DNA from: an uncultured Gemella sp.
GTDB taxonomy: Bacteria > Bacillota > Bacilli > Staphylococcales > Gemellaceae
Assembly (NCBI RefSeq): GCF_900766305.1
Contig: NZ_CAAFUZ010000036.1
Coordinates: forward strand, 1-9,285
Direction: 5' to 3'
Length of the DNA: 9,285 bases
Under the pieces are notes generated by a model. The model ran no database searches. It saw only the letters and a program-made list of their open reading frames with translations, and was not told where the DNA came from. The translations under genes and the position numbers were made by a program. Each line of letters opens with the position of its first letter. The stretch's first letter is position 1. Positions 1 to 6,002 of this stretch are shown here, piece by piece.

Positions 1-2
1 AC

Positions 3-116
3 ATTAGCCAAACGTACAATCAAATATAGTTTAACACCTTATTCAAAAAAATTAAAATGAACGGTTTAGTTAAGTAATGCTTATTTTAATTATAAGTACT
101 TGACTAATCGTAGGAA
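3..116. repeat. Left copy of 114-bp terminal inverted repeat
   Basis: Every base from 3 to 116 matches the reverse complement of 9172-9285 (position p pairs with 9288-p); the match stops at 117. The inner end carries a few codons of a MobV relaxase gene (TTG ACT AAT CGT AGG), which run on only in the right-hand copy. It does not resemble the ends of the staphylococcal insertion sequences I know, such as IS431 or IS256. It may be a real duplicated segment or the place where an assembly broke. Confidence 0.95.
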
Positions 117-118
117 TA

Positions 119-175
119 GAGCCTGGGACTTTATGTCCCACACTCTATTTTGCTAGGAATTATGTCCCAGCCTCA
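119..175. repeat. Staphylococcal GGGAC-type intergenic inverted repeat, copy 1
   Basis: GAGCCTGGGAC (119-129) is nearly complementary to GTCCCAGCCTC (165-175), and a shorter hairpin GGGAC-TTTAT-GTCCC lies inside. The words GGGACATAA and CCCAGCCTC are familiar from abundant intergenic repeats of staphylococcal chromosomes. From 156 to 175 it matches 438-457 in inverted orientation at 19 of 20 bases. Function unknown; it may act as a folded RNA or terminator. Confidence 0.6.
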
Positions 176-243
176 TTGAAATCGTTAAGGAGTTACTTAA
201 GTTAAAAAATTAATGTTAGTTGGGGACAATTCTATGTTATTAT

Positions 244-303
244 TTTAACACTTATTTATTTTTATCTCATTCAAAAACTATTTAACAATGAAATTTTTTG
301 TTT
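244..303. repeat. 60-bp direct repeat, copy 1
   Basis: Compared without gaps to 2099-2158 it matches at 52 of 60 bases, including TTTAACACTTATTTATT at the start. Weaker similarity extends upstream to about 184 (versus about 2033). No ORF or known element explains it. It lies beyond the 3' end of the toxin-like gene, so it may be the flank of a duplicated cassette. Confidence 0.75.
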
Positions 304-437
304 CTTGAAATAGGTTTATTCTTGTCTTAGTTATATGAATAGTTATTAATAATAACTATGCTTTATACAAATAGAAGCTCTTTGTTGAATATGATAGAGT
401 TTATTTCTTTGTCAAAAAGTTGTTTCTTGTTTTTGCC

Positions 438-457
438 TGAGGCCGGGACATAATTCC
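438..457. repeat. GGGAC-type intergenic repeat, copy 2
   Basis: This 20-mer matches the reverse complement of 156-175 with one mismatch. Locally, CCTGGGA and TCCCGG (read on the minus strand) can fold, so for the minus-strand toxin-like gene ending at 527 it may serve as a terminator. That role is inferred. Confidence 0.5.
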
Positions 458-526
458 CAGGTTCTTTATTATTTTTAATAAAAATGAAGGAATCAAGTAA
501 TTTAGCTCCCTTTTATTAATTAAAAA

Positions 527-1024
527 TTAAACTAAAAAGAAAGAAATTGTTTGAACAACAACTTGTGCAATCCATCCAGGAACTCCAATGCTCTTTAACC
601 AATCTGTAGCAGCATCTTCAATACTACCTGTAAAATTAGTTATCTGATTCAAATATTTTATAAATCCATCAATTGAAATTACAGAAATCCATTTTTTCTT
701 TTGTGCCTTACTTAAAGGTAATTTTTCAATCGCACTTTTAATAGCACTATTGATTTTATCCTTATTTTCAGACAATACTTTTTTAGCACCTTTTAAAGTC
801 CAAGATGATTTTCCACGTTCCATTTTTTTTGCATCATACGCTCTTAAATCTGCGCCATTTTGTTTAGCAGCTTCCCTAGCAATTTTTTCGCTATTCACCT
901 TGATTTCACTTTGAACATTAGAAGATTGATTATTATTGACGTTTTCTTTAGCATTAATCACAGGAGAGGTCATTCCTGTTGCTAAAATTAAACCTGATAA
1001 TGACGAAACAATAATTTTTTTCAA
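527..1024 (-). CDS. Small secreted bacteriocin/toxin-like protein
   Basis: This encodes 165 residues from a TTG start (1022-1024) preceded by GGAGG with a 7-base spacer. Residues 1-25 look like a signal peptide: MKK, a hydrophobic core, and an alanine before KEN as a likely cleavage site. The middle is lysine-rich and hydrophilic. The C-terminal third is amphipathic with Trp residues and ends in a hydrophobic tail (GVPGWIAQVVVQTISFFLV). A secreted, basic protein with a hydrophobic tail is what one expects of an unmodified bacteriocin or membrane-active peptide. From memory it resembles the staphylococcal 'SAR2788 family putative toxin' proteins, but I could not search for this. A divergent membrane protein starts 63 bases away and could be its immunity partner. 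Secretion is well supported; toxicity is inference. Confidence 0.75.
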   Translation of the reverse strand: MKKIIVSSLSGLILATGMTSPVINAKENVNNNQSSNVQSEIKVNSEKIAREAAKQNGADLRAYDAKKMERGKSSWTLKGAKKVLSENKDKINSAIKSAIEKLPLSKAQKKKWISVISIDGFIKYLNQITNFTGSIEDAATDWLKSIGVPGWIAQVVVQTISFFLV

Positions 1025-1087
1025 TTTAATACCTCCAAAATTTGGTTTGTCAAATACAACATATCATTAATTCATAGGAGAAAAAAC

Positions 1088-1366
1088 ATGGTATTTTTAA
1101 TTTACGAAATCTTATTATTTTTAATAATTTCATTCTCATATCTTTTAATTCAAACTGGTTTTATGGAAATGCATTTTGGAATCTTCGCTTCAATATTCGG
1201 GATGTTTACAGCAAATTTGTTTATGTATTACATGCTTCTATATAAAAGTCCAGAATACAAGGACAAGAAAACCTTAAAAATTTTTATAAACTTAATCAAT
1301 CTAGTAATAATTACTGTTAGTCTAATAATTCTAATTTTGTTAATCATAAAATTAATACAGAATTAG
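1088..1366 (+). CDS. Small three-helix membrane protein, possible immunity protein
   Basis: This encodes 92 residues, starting at ATG after ATAGGAG with a suitable spacer. Hydrophobic segments span roughly residues 3-22, 29-52 and 66-90, separated by a short charged loop (KSPEYKDKKT) around 54-63, so it should sit in the cytoplasmic membrane with three helices. I recognise no family motif. It is transcribed away from the secreted toxin-like gene, with start codons 63 bases apart. Small multi-helix membrane proteins commonly protect bacteriocin producers, which suggests self-immunity; this rests on context only. A Phe/Leu/Ile-rich composition of this kind can also arise in A+T-rich DNA, but the good ribosome binding site favours a real gene. 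Confidence 0.65.
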   Translation: MVFLIYEILLFLIISFSYLLIQTGFMEMHFGIFASIFGMFTANLFMYYMLLYKSPEYKDKKTLKIFINLINLVIITVSLIILILLIIKLIQN

Positions 1367-1431
1367 CATTGAAATTATTTTTTTGATGTTATTTTTTAAA
1401 CTCTTAATCATTTTAAAAATAAGTAAGGGAA

Positions 1432-1465
1432 AAAATATTTTATCTCTCTTTGATTAAAATATTTT
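1432..1465 (+). terminator. A+T-only hairpin after the membrane-protein gene
   Basis: AAAATATTTTA (1432-1442) is exactly complementary to TAAAATATTTT (1455-1465), with a 12-base loop. It lies 66 bases beyond the membrane-protein stop. The stem contains no G or C, so terminator function is doubtful. Confidence 0.25.
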
Positions 1466-1474
1466 GTTAAATAG

Positions 1475-1660
1475 TCTAATAATTTAACAATAGGCCATGA
1501 GAAAGATGCTGTAGATGGTAATTTAATTCAAGCAAGTGATAAGGATAAAACAACGAATGAAGAAGAAAAAGCACCTTCAATAACAGCAATTTGGAATTTT
1601 GAAAAGCAAAATTACTTCTTAAAAAATGTAGAGTTAGCGGAACAATTATTAACTTTTTAA
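1475..1660 (+). pseudogene. C-terminal gene fragment of unknown family
   Basis: An open frame of 61 codons follows an in-frame TAG (1472-1474) and ends with TAA at 1658-1660. It has no usable start codon and no ribosome binding site. The peptide is acidic and hydrophilic, with stretches such as LIQASDKDKT and APSITAIWNFEKQNYF. The core LIQ..DKDKT...SI.AIWN recurs in the fragment at 3241-3370, and the DNA is also similar there. Two independent copies of one C-terminal sequence indicate a real protein family of which only 3' ends remain. I do not recognise the family. Confidence 0.45.
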
Positions 1661-2003
1661 AAGACTTTTATAAAAGTGGCTACCGAATAGAGTCATTTTT
1701 ATGCAGGATTCCCCTATGCTTTTTAATTTAAAAACATTAAAGTTACATTATACACCTATTTCTTTGTTTTTAGTTTTCTATTAAAAATATTAATCAATAT
1801 AAAAATTACATTTGGCCTTTTAAAAGTTTTGAAAAGTAAGTTTTAAAGTGGTCTATAGATTCTCTGTTAAACGAAAAATTTCAATCGGTTTCTAACAAAT
1901 GTGGAGTAATTAAATCTCCTAGAAAAGGCTTAAAATTCAAGACAAAAAGATTACTCAAAAAAATAAGTAGTCAAAGATGGTTATAATATTGTTCAATTAA
2001 AAT

Positions 2004-2029
2004 TAGCCACTCAATTTGTTGAGTGGCTA
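2004..2029 (-). terminator. 11-bp perfect hairpin, terminator-like on the minus strand
   Basis: TAGCCACTCAA (2004-2014) pairs perfectly with TTGAGTGGCTA (2019-2029) around a TTTG loop. Read on the minus strand, the stem is followed by a T-rich tract (ATTTTAATT), as in an intrinsic terminator. On the plus strand no T run follows. It could end a transcript coming from the LOG-family gene about 470 bases away, or be left from a lost gene. Confidence 0.5.
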
Positions 2030-2098
2030 TAGGTTAAACGAAGAATTACTTCATGTTAAAAGACTTAATGATGAATGAGTATAATACTATAATTTCAC

Positions 2099-2158
2099 TT
2101 TAACACTTATTTATTATTAGTTCATCCAAAAACTATTTAACGGTGAGATTTTTGGTTT
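2099..2158. repeat. 60-bp direct repeat, copy 2
   Basis: It matches 244-303 at 52 of 60 bases in the same orientation, 1855 bases apart. The two copies enclose the toxin-like gene, the membrane gene and the fragment at 1475-1660. They are too diverged to be a fresh duplication. Confidence 0.75.
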
Positions 2159-2500
2159 TTTTAAACGAATTTATGCAAAAGTTTAGTTTGTGAAATGAAA
2201 TTATATTTATTTAGTTTTCATTTGCGTTTTAAGAGCCAATATAAGTTTTAGGTTAAATACCCTTATCCTTAATAAAAAATATTCCTGATTTTCTTAAAAT
2301 ACTCCTTAAAACACAAAACAAAAGTGTTTAAGATTCAAATAATATTTGTGATAAAGTTTTTGAAAAAGAGTTGCTTCTTTATTTTCTGAGTATTTTGATT
2401 TTACTTACTGGCTGATTTAAAAAAGCTCAAATGACACATTTATGCAGAGAAGATTTGTTAATATTGAGAGGAACCCTTAACATCAATAAAGTAATTTTGT

Positions 2501-3061
2501 TTAATAAGTTCTCACCTTTGGTGCTTTATAGTTTTTTATAAATTCTTCGATTTCTTTGAAAGATTTTGAAAATAGTATTTTATTTCTATCTTCTTGAGTT
2601 AAAAATTCGTTTGAAACCATTTGATCGTAGAATTGTTCTATAAGGGAATAATAGTTATTTGTGTTGAAAAAGATACATGGGTTATTGTTTTGTCCAACTC
2701 TTGACCATGATACAACTTCAGTTATTTCTTCTAGAGTTCCGGGACCACCTGGAAGTGCTATGCATACGTCCCCTTTTTCTAAAATAACTTCTTTTCTTTC
2801 GGACATACTTTCTACGATTATTAGTTCGTCTAACTTGTCATGTGCTAGTTCTCTTTGTTGTAAGAACGTAGGCATTACACCGATTGTTTTTCCGTTATTA
2901 TGTATTACAGTATTTGCAATTGTTCCCATTAATCCTGCATTTCCGCCACCAAAAACTAAAGTGTGATTATTTTTAGCTATCCATTCACCTAATTGAATTG
3001 CACTATTTTCGTATTCTTTTTTATTTCCTTTGCTTGCTCCGCAATAGACTATAATGTTCAT
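2501..3061 (-). CDS. LOG-family nucleoside monophosphate phosphoribohydrolase
   Basis: This encodes 186 residues. I place the start at the ATG at 3061 because AGGAG lies 8 bases upstream; a longer in-frame version from 3094 has no such signal. The Rossmann-type fold is marked by MNIIVYCGASKG at the N-terminus, GGGNAGLMG near residue 40 and the family signature PGGPGTLEE near residue 105. In this family these residues bind and hydrolyse nucleoside 5'-monophosphates, releasing a base and ribose 5-phosphate (the cytokinin-activating reaction in plants). Older annotations call such proteins lysine decarboxylases, which is wrong. The length fits typical members, and the gene appears intact and cytoplasmic. 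It stands alone between decayed sequences, so its benefit to a plasmid is not evident. The family is certain; the physiological substrate is not. Confidence 0.93.
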   Translation of the reverse strand: MNIIVYCGASKGNKKEYENSAIQLGEWIAKNNHTLVFGGGNAGLMGTIANTVIHNNGKTIGVMPTFLQQRELAHDKLDELIIVESMSERKEVILEKGDVCIALPGGPGTLEEITEVVSWSRVGQNNNPCIFFNTNNYYSLIEQFYDQMVSNEFLTQEDRNKILFSKSFKEIEEFIKNYKAPKVRTY

Positions 3062-3097
3062 TTTTATTACTCCTTTTTTTCTTAATATTATCAAAAT

Positions 3098-3155
3098 AGG
3101 AGGGGCTATTTTGAAACGAGTAAAACGAATTTCTTCTTGTCTTAATACTATATAG
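3098..3155 (+). other. Strong ribosome binding site with a 14-codon ORF, possible truncated gene start
   Basis: AGGAGGGG (3098-3105) precedes a TTG at 3111 by 5 bases, opening a 14-codon frame (MKRVKRISSCLNTI) that ends at TAG 3153-3155. The signal is stronger than chance would usually give, while the frame is too short for a recognisable protein. It may be the surviving 5' end of a deleted gene. No neighbour suggests a leader-peptide role. Confidence 0.2.
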
Positions 3156-3240
3156 AAATAAATCAGTTTTAATAAAGTTTTCTTAAATCTTGTTGTTTAA
3201 GAATGATACACCTCCAAAAAATTGGAATTGAAAATCTAAC

Positions 3241-3370
3241 TCATTGGCTAACATTCCAAATTGCTGCTATTGAGTATATTGTTTTATCTTTATCAATTGT
3301 TTGAATTAATTTATCATCTTCAGCATCATCTAAATTTAAAATTTTATGCTCTTTTTTAAGTGGTATACTG
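3241..3370 (-). pseudogene. C-terminal gene fragment related to the one at 1475-1660
   Basis: Just beyond the repA stop, a different minus-strand frame encodes about 43 residues ending NVSQ-stop at 3241. It includes KLIQTIDKDKT and SIAAIWN, which align with LIQASDKDKT and SITAIWN of the plus-strand fragment; about six codons are missing relative to it. DNA identity is visible across GATAAAGATAAAACAA and GCAATTTGGAAT. The frame can be extended upstream inside repA to an ATG at 3447, but that part is only repA in another frame. It therefore lacks a start and is most likely the tail of a gene cut by a deletion next to repA. Confidence 0.45.
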
Positions 3371-3379
3371 AATCTTAGC

Positions 3380-4384
3380 TTACGTATTAAAGATATTGTA
3401 TTTAGGCATATTTTGTTGACGTTTAGTAAGAACATGTATTTCTTCAAATTCAGATTTAATACAGCGCATTAAATAACTTTTCATAGATTGAACAGATTCA
3501 TTCTTTTTCTTTAGGATAATTCTAAAACGTTTGAGTACATCAATAAGTTCATCTTCAATATTTTCAAGTGTATAAGGCATAACAATTTCATCAGCACGTT
3601 CATCATGAAACGAACGCTTTGCTTTTAAGATAATACCTTTTATAATTTGAATTTCTGATAAAGAATAATTCATTAGATACGTTGCTAGACGTTCAGGGAA
3701 CTCTTGTAATTCATAACGTGCTTCTTCTTGTTTAGATAAAATATCAGATGTTTGAGATTGATGATTTGAATGATTTGAATGGAATACAGTGTTGGACATA
3801 CTCTTAATATTATATATATCATTCATATCATGCGTATCACTAAACTCAGTATCACTAAACTCAGTATCACTAAACTCAGTATCATTAGAGTTTGTCTCAC
3901 CAACTTCTGGAAGTTTGTTTTGTAAACTTCCGGAAGTTTGTTCAGCCAACTTCTGGAAGTTTGTTTTGTAAACTTCCTTGTCATCAGTGGATTTATTCGG
4001 CTTTTCTTCGTTTTGAATTTTATAGATATCATCTTTTGTAACTTCTGGTTTAATTAAATATAGCATGTTAGGTTTATTCAAACCTAATCTTTTTTGTCTT
4101 AATAAATTAACACTTTCTAATTCTTTTTTAATTTTAACCACTTTATTTTTACCTAGATTTAGTATTTCCATCAAATTTTCATTGGTATAAATAAAATAAA
4201 TATTTTCCTCACTATCTACCCAATCATTTTGTAAGGATAGTTCTAAGCGATCACGCAAAATCGAATAAGCAACTTTTGCTTCTAAAGATAGTTTTTTGTA
4301 AATTTCATTTGTAAAAAAAACTTTAGGTAATTGATAGAAACGTTCTTGATACTGTTCTTTCTTTTTGAAATATTTAATCGGCAT
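3380..4384 (-). CDS. repA: RepA_N-family plasmid replication initiator
   Basis: This encodes 334 residues from an ATG preceded by AAAGGGG. Residues 1-120 match my recollection of the winged-helix N-terminal domain of staphylococcal RepA_N initiators (as in pSK41/pSK1-type plasmids), for example FYQLPKVFFTNE, LSLEAKVAYSILRDRL and LNKPNMLYL. A low-complexity linker (about 140-205) contains TEFSD three times and is encoded by DNA repeats that probably form the origin. The C-terminal part is a helical, charged domain that is usually host-specific. The protein binds repeats within its own gene and recruits the host replisome for theta replication. The gene is divergent from parA. A predicted antisense RNA overlaps its leader and should limit RepA synthesis. 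Intact. Confidence 0.93.
   Translation of the reverse strand: MPIKYFKKKEQYQERFYQLPKVFFTNEIYKKLSLEAKVAYSILRDRLELSLQNDWVDSEENIYFIYTNENLMEILNLGKNKVVKIKKELESVNLLRQKRLGLNKPNMLYLIKPEVTKDDIYKIQNEEKPNKSTDDKEVYKTNFQKLAEQTSGSLQNKLPEVGETNSNDTEFSDTEFSDTEFSDTHDMNDIYNIKSMSNTVFHSNHSNHQSQTSDILSKQEEARYELQEFPERLATYLMNYSLSEIQIIKGIILKAKRSFHDERADEIVMPYTLENIEDELIDVLKRFRIILKKKNESVQSMKSYLMRCIKSEFEEIHVLTKRQQNMPKYNIFNT
3834..3885. repeat. Three 15-bp tandem repeats inside repA
   Basis: GTATCACTAAACTCA occurs at 3834-3848, 3849-3863 and 3864-3878, followed by a partial unit. On the minus strand each unit encodes SDTEF, keeping the repA frame open. The number of units could vary without breaking the gene. It lies beside the putative origin repeats and may belong to them. 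Confidence 0.85.
3901..3977. repeat. Iteron-like repeats, probable replication origin inside repA
   Basis: A 31-bp unit beginning CAACTTCTGGAAGTTTG occurs exactly at 3901-3931 and 3947-3977, 46 bases apart. Each unit holds the inverted words AACTTC and GAAGTT, and the spacer contains a further CGGAAGTTTG. In RepA_N plasmids the initiator binds repeats in the middle of repA, so this is the likely oriV. Position and structure are seen; origin function is inferred from the family. Confidence 0.75.
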
Positions 4385-4468
4385 AAAAAAGCCCCTTTCA
4401 TAAAGTTTATAACGATTAGAGAAAGAAGCTATATAACTTTTTTGATAGTAAAAAGTCGTAAATCGTAC

Positions 4469-4497
4469 TTGCGAATATTAAAAATAACAATTATAAT
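4469..4497 (+). promoter_or_regulatory. Promoter for the repA antisense RNA
   Basis: TTGCGA (4469-4474) and a perfect TATAAT (4492-4497) are separated by 17 bases. The promoter points into the repA leader, opposite to repA. A 12-bp direct repeat ATTAAAAATAAC (4477-4488 and 4507-4518) straddles the -10 region and might bind a regulator. Confidence 0.75.
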
Positions 4498-4503
4498 ACA
4501 AGT

Positions 4504-4651
4504 ACAATTAAAAATAACGACAAAAAACTTAGCTTAAAGATTATAGTTTTTTACTTATTAGCTGTTAGCTAATAAATTATAGCTTCTTTGCTTCTTTCTT
4601 TTGTAGCTATACATTAATTTTAAGGACAACTGTTACCGCAGTTGTCTTTTT
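4504..4651 (+). ncRNA. Antisense RNA (RNAI-type) against the repA leader
   Basis: The promoter ending at 4497 predicts a start near 4504, and a terminator ends near 4651, giving about 148 nt. The RNA would have two main stem-loops: a 9-bp stem TTATTAGCT/AGCTAATAA with a GTT loop (4555-4575) and the terminator stem (4622-4649) with the loop TTACCG. It is fully complementary to the untranslated leader of repA. Staphylococcal RepA_N plasmids are known to control copy number with such an RNA by blocking repA translation. The architecture matches; the RNA itself is predicted. Confidence 0.7.
4622..4651 (+). terminator. Intrinsic terminator of the antisense RNA
   Basis: GACAACTG (4625-4632) pairs perfectly with CAGTTGTC (4639-4646) around TTACCG, extended by three weaker pairs and followed by TTTTT. 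It is in the right place to end the antisense RNA before parA. The same stem would also form in the repA mRNA leader and may be the contact point between the two RNAs. Confidence 0.8.
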
Positions 4652-4773
4652 AAGTTTATACATTCACTTTAGCATAAAATATTGATAAAAAAAATATAAT
4701 TTAAGTTAATAAAGCAACTAGAATTGTTATTTCCCTTTATCCTTTATGTTCATATAGTAACATATCCGAATGC

Positions 4774-4863
4774 TTTCGTCTATATTGTAGACGAAAGAAG
4801 TAGACTATTTATTTTAACTATGATAAAGTGGGAATATAAACATTCGTCTACATTATAGATGAA
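4774..4863. promoter_or_regulatory. Palindromic centromere/operator sites upstream of parA
   Basis: Two copies of one palindrome lie here: TTTCGTCTATATTGTAGACGAAA at 4774-4796 written as halves TCGTCTA and GTAGACGA, and the copy at 4843-4863 with halves TCGTCTA and TAGATGA. A GTAGAC half-site lies between them at 4800-4805. They fill the stretch before the parA ribosome binding site, so a bound partition protein would repress the operon. I found no convincing parA promoter by eye; a TATGAT at 4819-4824 has no good -35. Confidence 0.75.
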
Positions 4864-4886
4864 ATAAATAGAAAGGAGGCTGTATA

Positions 4887-5681
4887 ATGGAAATATATTC
4901 GTTTGTATCTACAAAAGGTGGTGTTGGTAAAACATCAATTGCATATAATTTTGCTACATACCTCTCAGAAAGAGATAATTATGTATTAGTTATAGATCAA
5001 GATCACCAATGTAGTATATCTCAATTATTTGATTGTGATAAGCAACAAAATACAGTAAAAGGAATATATACTGGAGAAAAAGTTGAAATTAAAAATGTTC
5101 GAAAAAATATAGACTTAATAACTGGAGATTACTACTTAGATAGAACCGAAGATTGGGTAATAAGTCAACCTAACACAGATACTAAATTATTAACTTGGGT
5201 TACTATAAATTTAAAAGAAAATCTAAACATATCTCAATATGATTATATTATTATTGACACACATCCAGATTTCAGAACAGCAACTCGAAACGCTGTAGCT
5301 GTCAGTGATAAAATTATAAGTCCAGATGTGCCGGGTGCTAATAATGACGAAACGAAAGGTAATACGTTAGAACGTTATTCTCAATGTGTTAAAGAGATTA
5401 TTGATCCAATATCAATGAAATCTTATGTAACGGCTGAATTATACTTAGTAGGAAATCGTATTAAGCATAATACGGAAAGCTCTAGAAGATTTGTTAAAGA
5501 GTTGGAAGAGTTTGATAATTATTTAACTTCTTTTAAAGAAAAAGAATTATTTATTAGAGCTACAGTAAAACGCACATCAGTAGATCATTTAATGAAACTA
5601 AAAGAAAATCAACGTAAAGAACATATTGAATTTTATAATCAATACCAGAAGAGTTTTAAAAAATTTTTAGAAGCTGAATAG
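4887..5681 (+). CDS. parA: ParA-family partition ATPase
   Basis: This encodes 264 residues starting at ATG after a very strong AAAGGAGG. The deviant Walker A motif KGGVGKT is at residues 10-16, with its signature lysine at 10, and the Walker A' region follows (VLVIDQDHQCSIS). The Walker B region is YDYIIIDTHPDF near residues 117-128. The protein lacks an N-terminal HTH extension, as in the short type Ib ParA proteins that leave DNA binding to a small partner. It would bind the nucleoid in its ATP form and move plasmid copies by interacting with the partner bound at the palindromes. The partner gene's ribosome binding site begins directly at the parA stop, so the two are co-translated. It is divergent from repA with a shared control region. 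Confidence 0.95.
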   Translation: MEIYSFVSTKGGVGKTSIAYNFATYLSERDNYVLVIDQDHQCSISQLFDCDKQQNTVKGIYTGEKVEIKNVRKNIDLITGDYYLDRTEDWVISQPNTDTKLLTWVTINLKENLNISQYDYIIIDTHPDFRTATRNAVAVSDKIISPDVPGANNDETKGNTLERYSQCVKEIIDPISMKSYVTAELYLVGNRIKHNTESSRRFVKELEEFDNYLTSFKEKELFIRATVKRTSVDHLMKLKENQRKEHIEFYNQYQKSFKKFLEAE

Positions 5682-5692
5682 AGGTGTGGTTA

Positions 5693-5980
5693 ATGAGTAA
5701 AGAAAAGTTTGATAAATTTCATAATATACAACAACAATTAAATAAATCAAAAAATACTAAAATTGAAAACGAAAAAAAAAGAGCATCAGATTATTATAAA
5801 GATAGAACAACGGTTGCTATAAAAAAAAGCACGAGAGCGTTACTTAATGATTTAGCTGATGAAAACCGAACAAGCTCTTACGATATGCTGGATGAAGTCA
5901 TTGAAAGTTATGCTAAAAGCAATCATTCTGATCGCTATGAGAAATATTTAAATAAAGAGTTAAAAGGGCAGGAAAGCTAA
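5693..5980 (+). CDS. Ribbon-helix-helix centromere-binding partner of ParA
   Basis: This encodes 95 residues. I choose the ATG at 5693 because GAGGTG (5681-5686) lies 6 bases upstream; an in-frame GTG at 5684 falls inside that site. Residues 1-37 are charged and probably flexible, as in the N-terminal arms that stimulate ParA ATPases. Residues 38-75 fit a ribbon-helix-helix fold: strand RTTVAI, helix STRALLNDLADEN, turn, helix SYDMLDEVIESYAK. It should dimerise, bind the CGTCTAC...GTAGACG palindromes on both sides of the operon, act as ParB/ParR at the centromere and repress the promoter. Sequence alone does not assign it to a named family, but size, fold and position make the role likely. 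Confidence 0.8.
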   Translation: MSKEKFDKFHNIQQQLNKSKNTKIENEKKRASDYYKDRTTVAIKKSTRALLNDLADENRTSSYDMLDEVIESYAKSNHSDRYEKYLNKELKGQES

Positions 5981-5995
5981 TTCAAATTGGCTTTC
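5972..5995 (+). terminator. Weak hairpin at the end of the par operon
   Basis: GAAAGCTAA (5972-5980) pairs with TTGGCTTTC (5987-5995), one pair being G-U, around a 6-base loop; an overlapping GGCTTT/AAAGCC stem follows. No real T run comes after, so termination is uncertain and some transcription may continue into the small genes downstream. Confidence 0.3.
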
Positions 5996-6002
5996 TAAAG
6001 CC

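Larger units (their letters stand above)
117..526. other. Non-coding A+T-rich stretch with repeats
   Basis: I see no gene here. It holds the two GGGAC-type repeats (119-175 and 438-457), a 60-bp element repeated at 2099, and a 9-bp perfect hairpin ATAGTTATT/AATAACTAT at 339-359. The part from about 438 to 526 is downstream of the minus-strand toxin-like gene and probably contains its transcription end. Confidence 0.5.
1661..2500. other. Long A+T-rich stretch without a recognisable gene
   Basis: No convincing ORF with a ribosome binding site is visible on either strand. The stretch contains an 11-bp perfect hairpin (2004-2029) and the second copy of the 60-bp repeat (2099-2158). A 48-codon open frame at about 1841-1986, rich in Lys and Arg, has no start signal and may be a decayed gene. 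The rest (2160-2500) shows nothing I can name. The pattern suggests remains of former accessory genes. Confidence 0.5.

Noticed and set aside
1841..1986. 48-codon Lys/Arg-rich plus-strand frame ending SSQRWL
   Set aside because: It has no start codon context or ribosome binding site, and I could not tie it to a transposase or other family; at most a decayed fragment.
2661..2966. Plus-strand 101-codon open frame
   Set aside because: It is the antisense of the intact LOG-family gene and has no ribosome binding site or family features.
3209..3215. GGAGGTG on the minus strand upstream of the LOG gene
   Set aside because: It looks like a ribosome binding site, but no start codon or frame follows at the right distance.
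3789..4032. Overlapping open frames on both strands within repA (60 and 69 codons)
   Set aside because: They arise from the repeats in the repA linker; their repetitive peptides mirror the DNA repeats.
4331..4537. Plus-strand 68-codon frame over the repA start
   Set aside because: It runs opposite to the repA 5' end and through the antisense RNA promoter, with no start signal.
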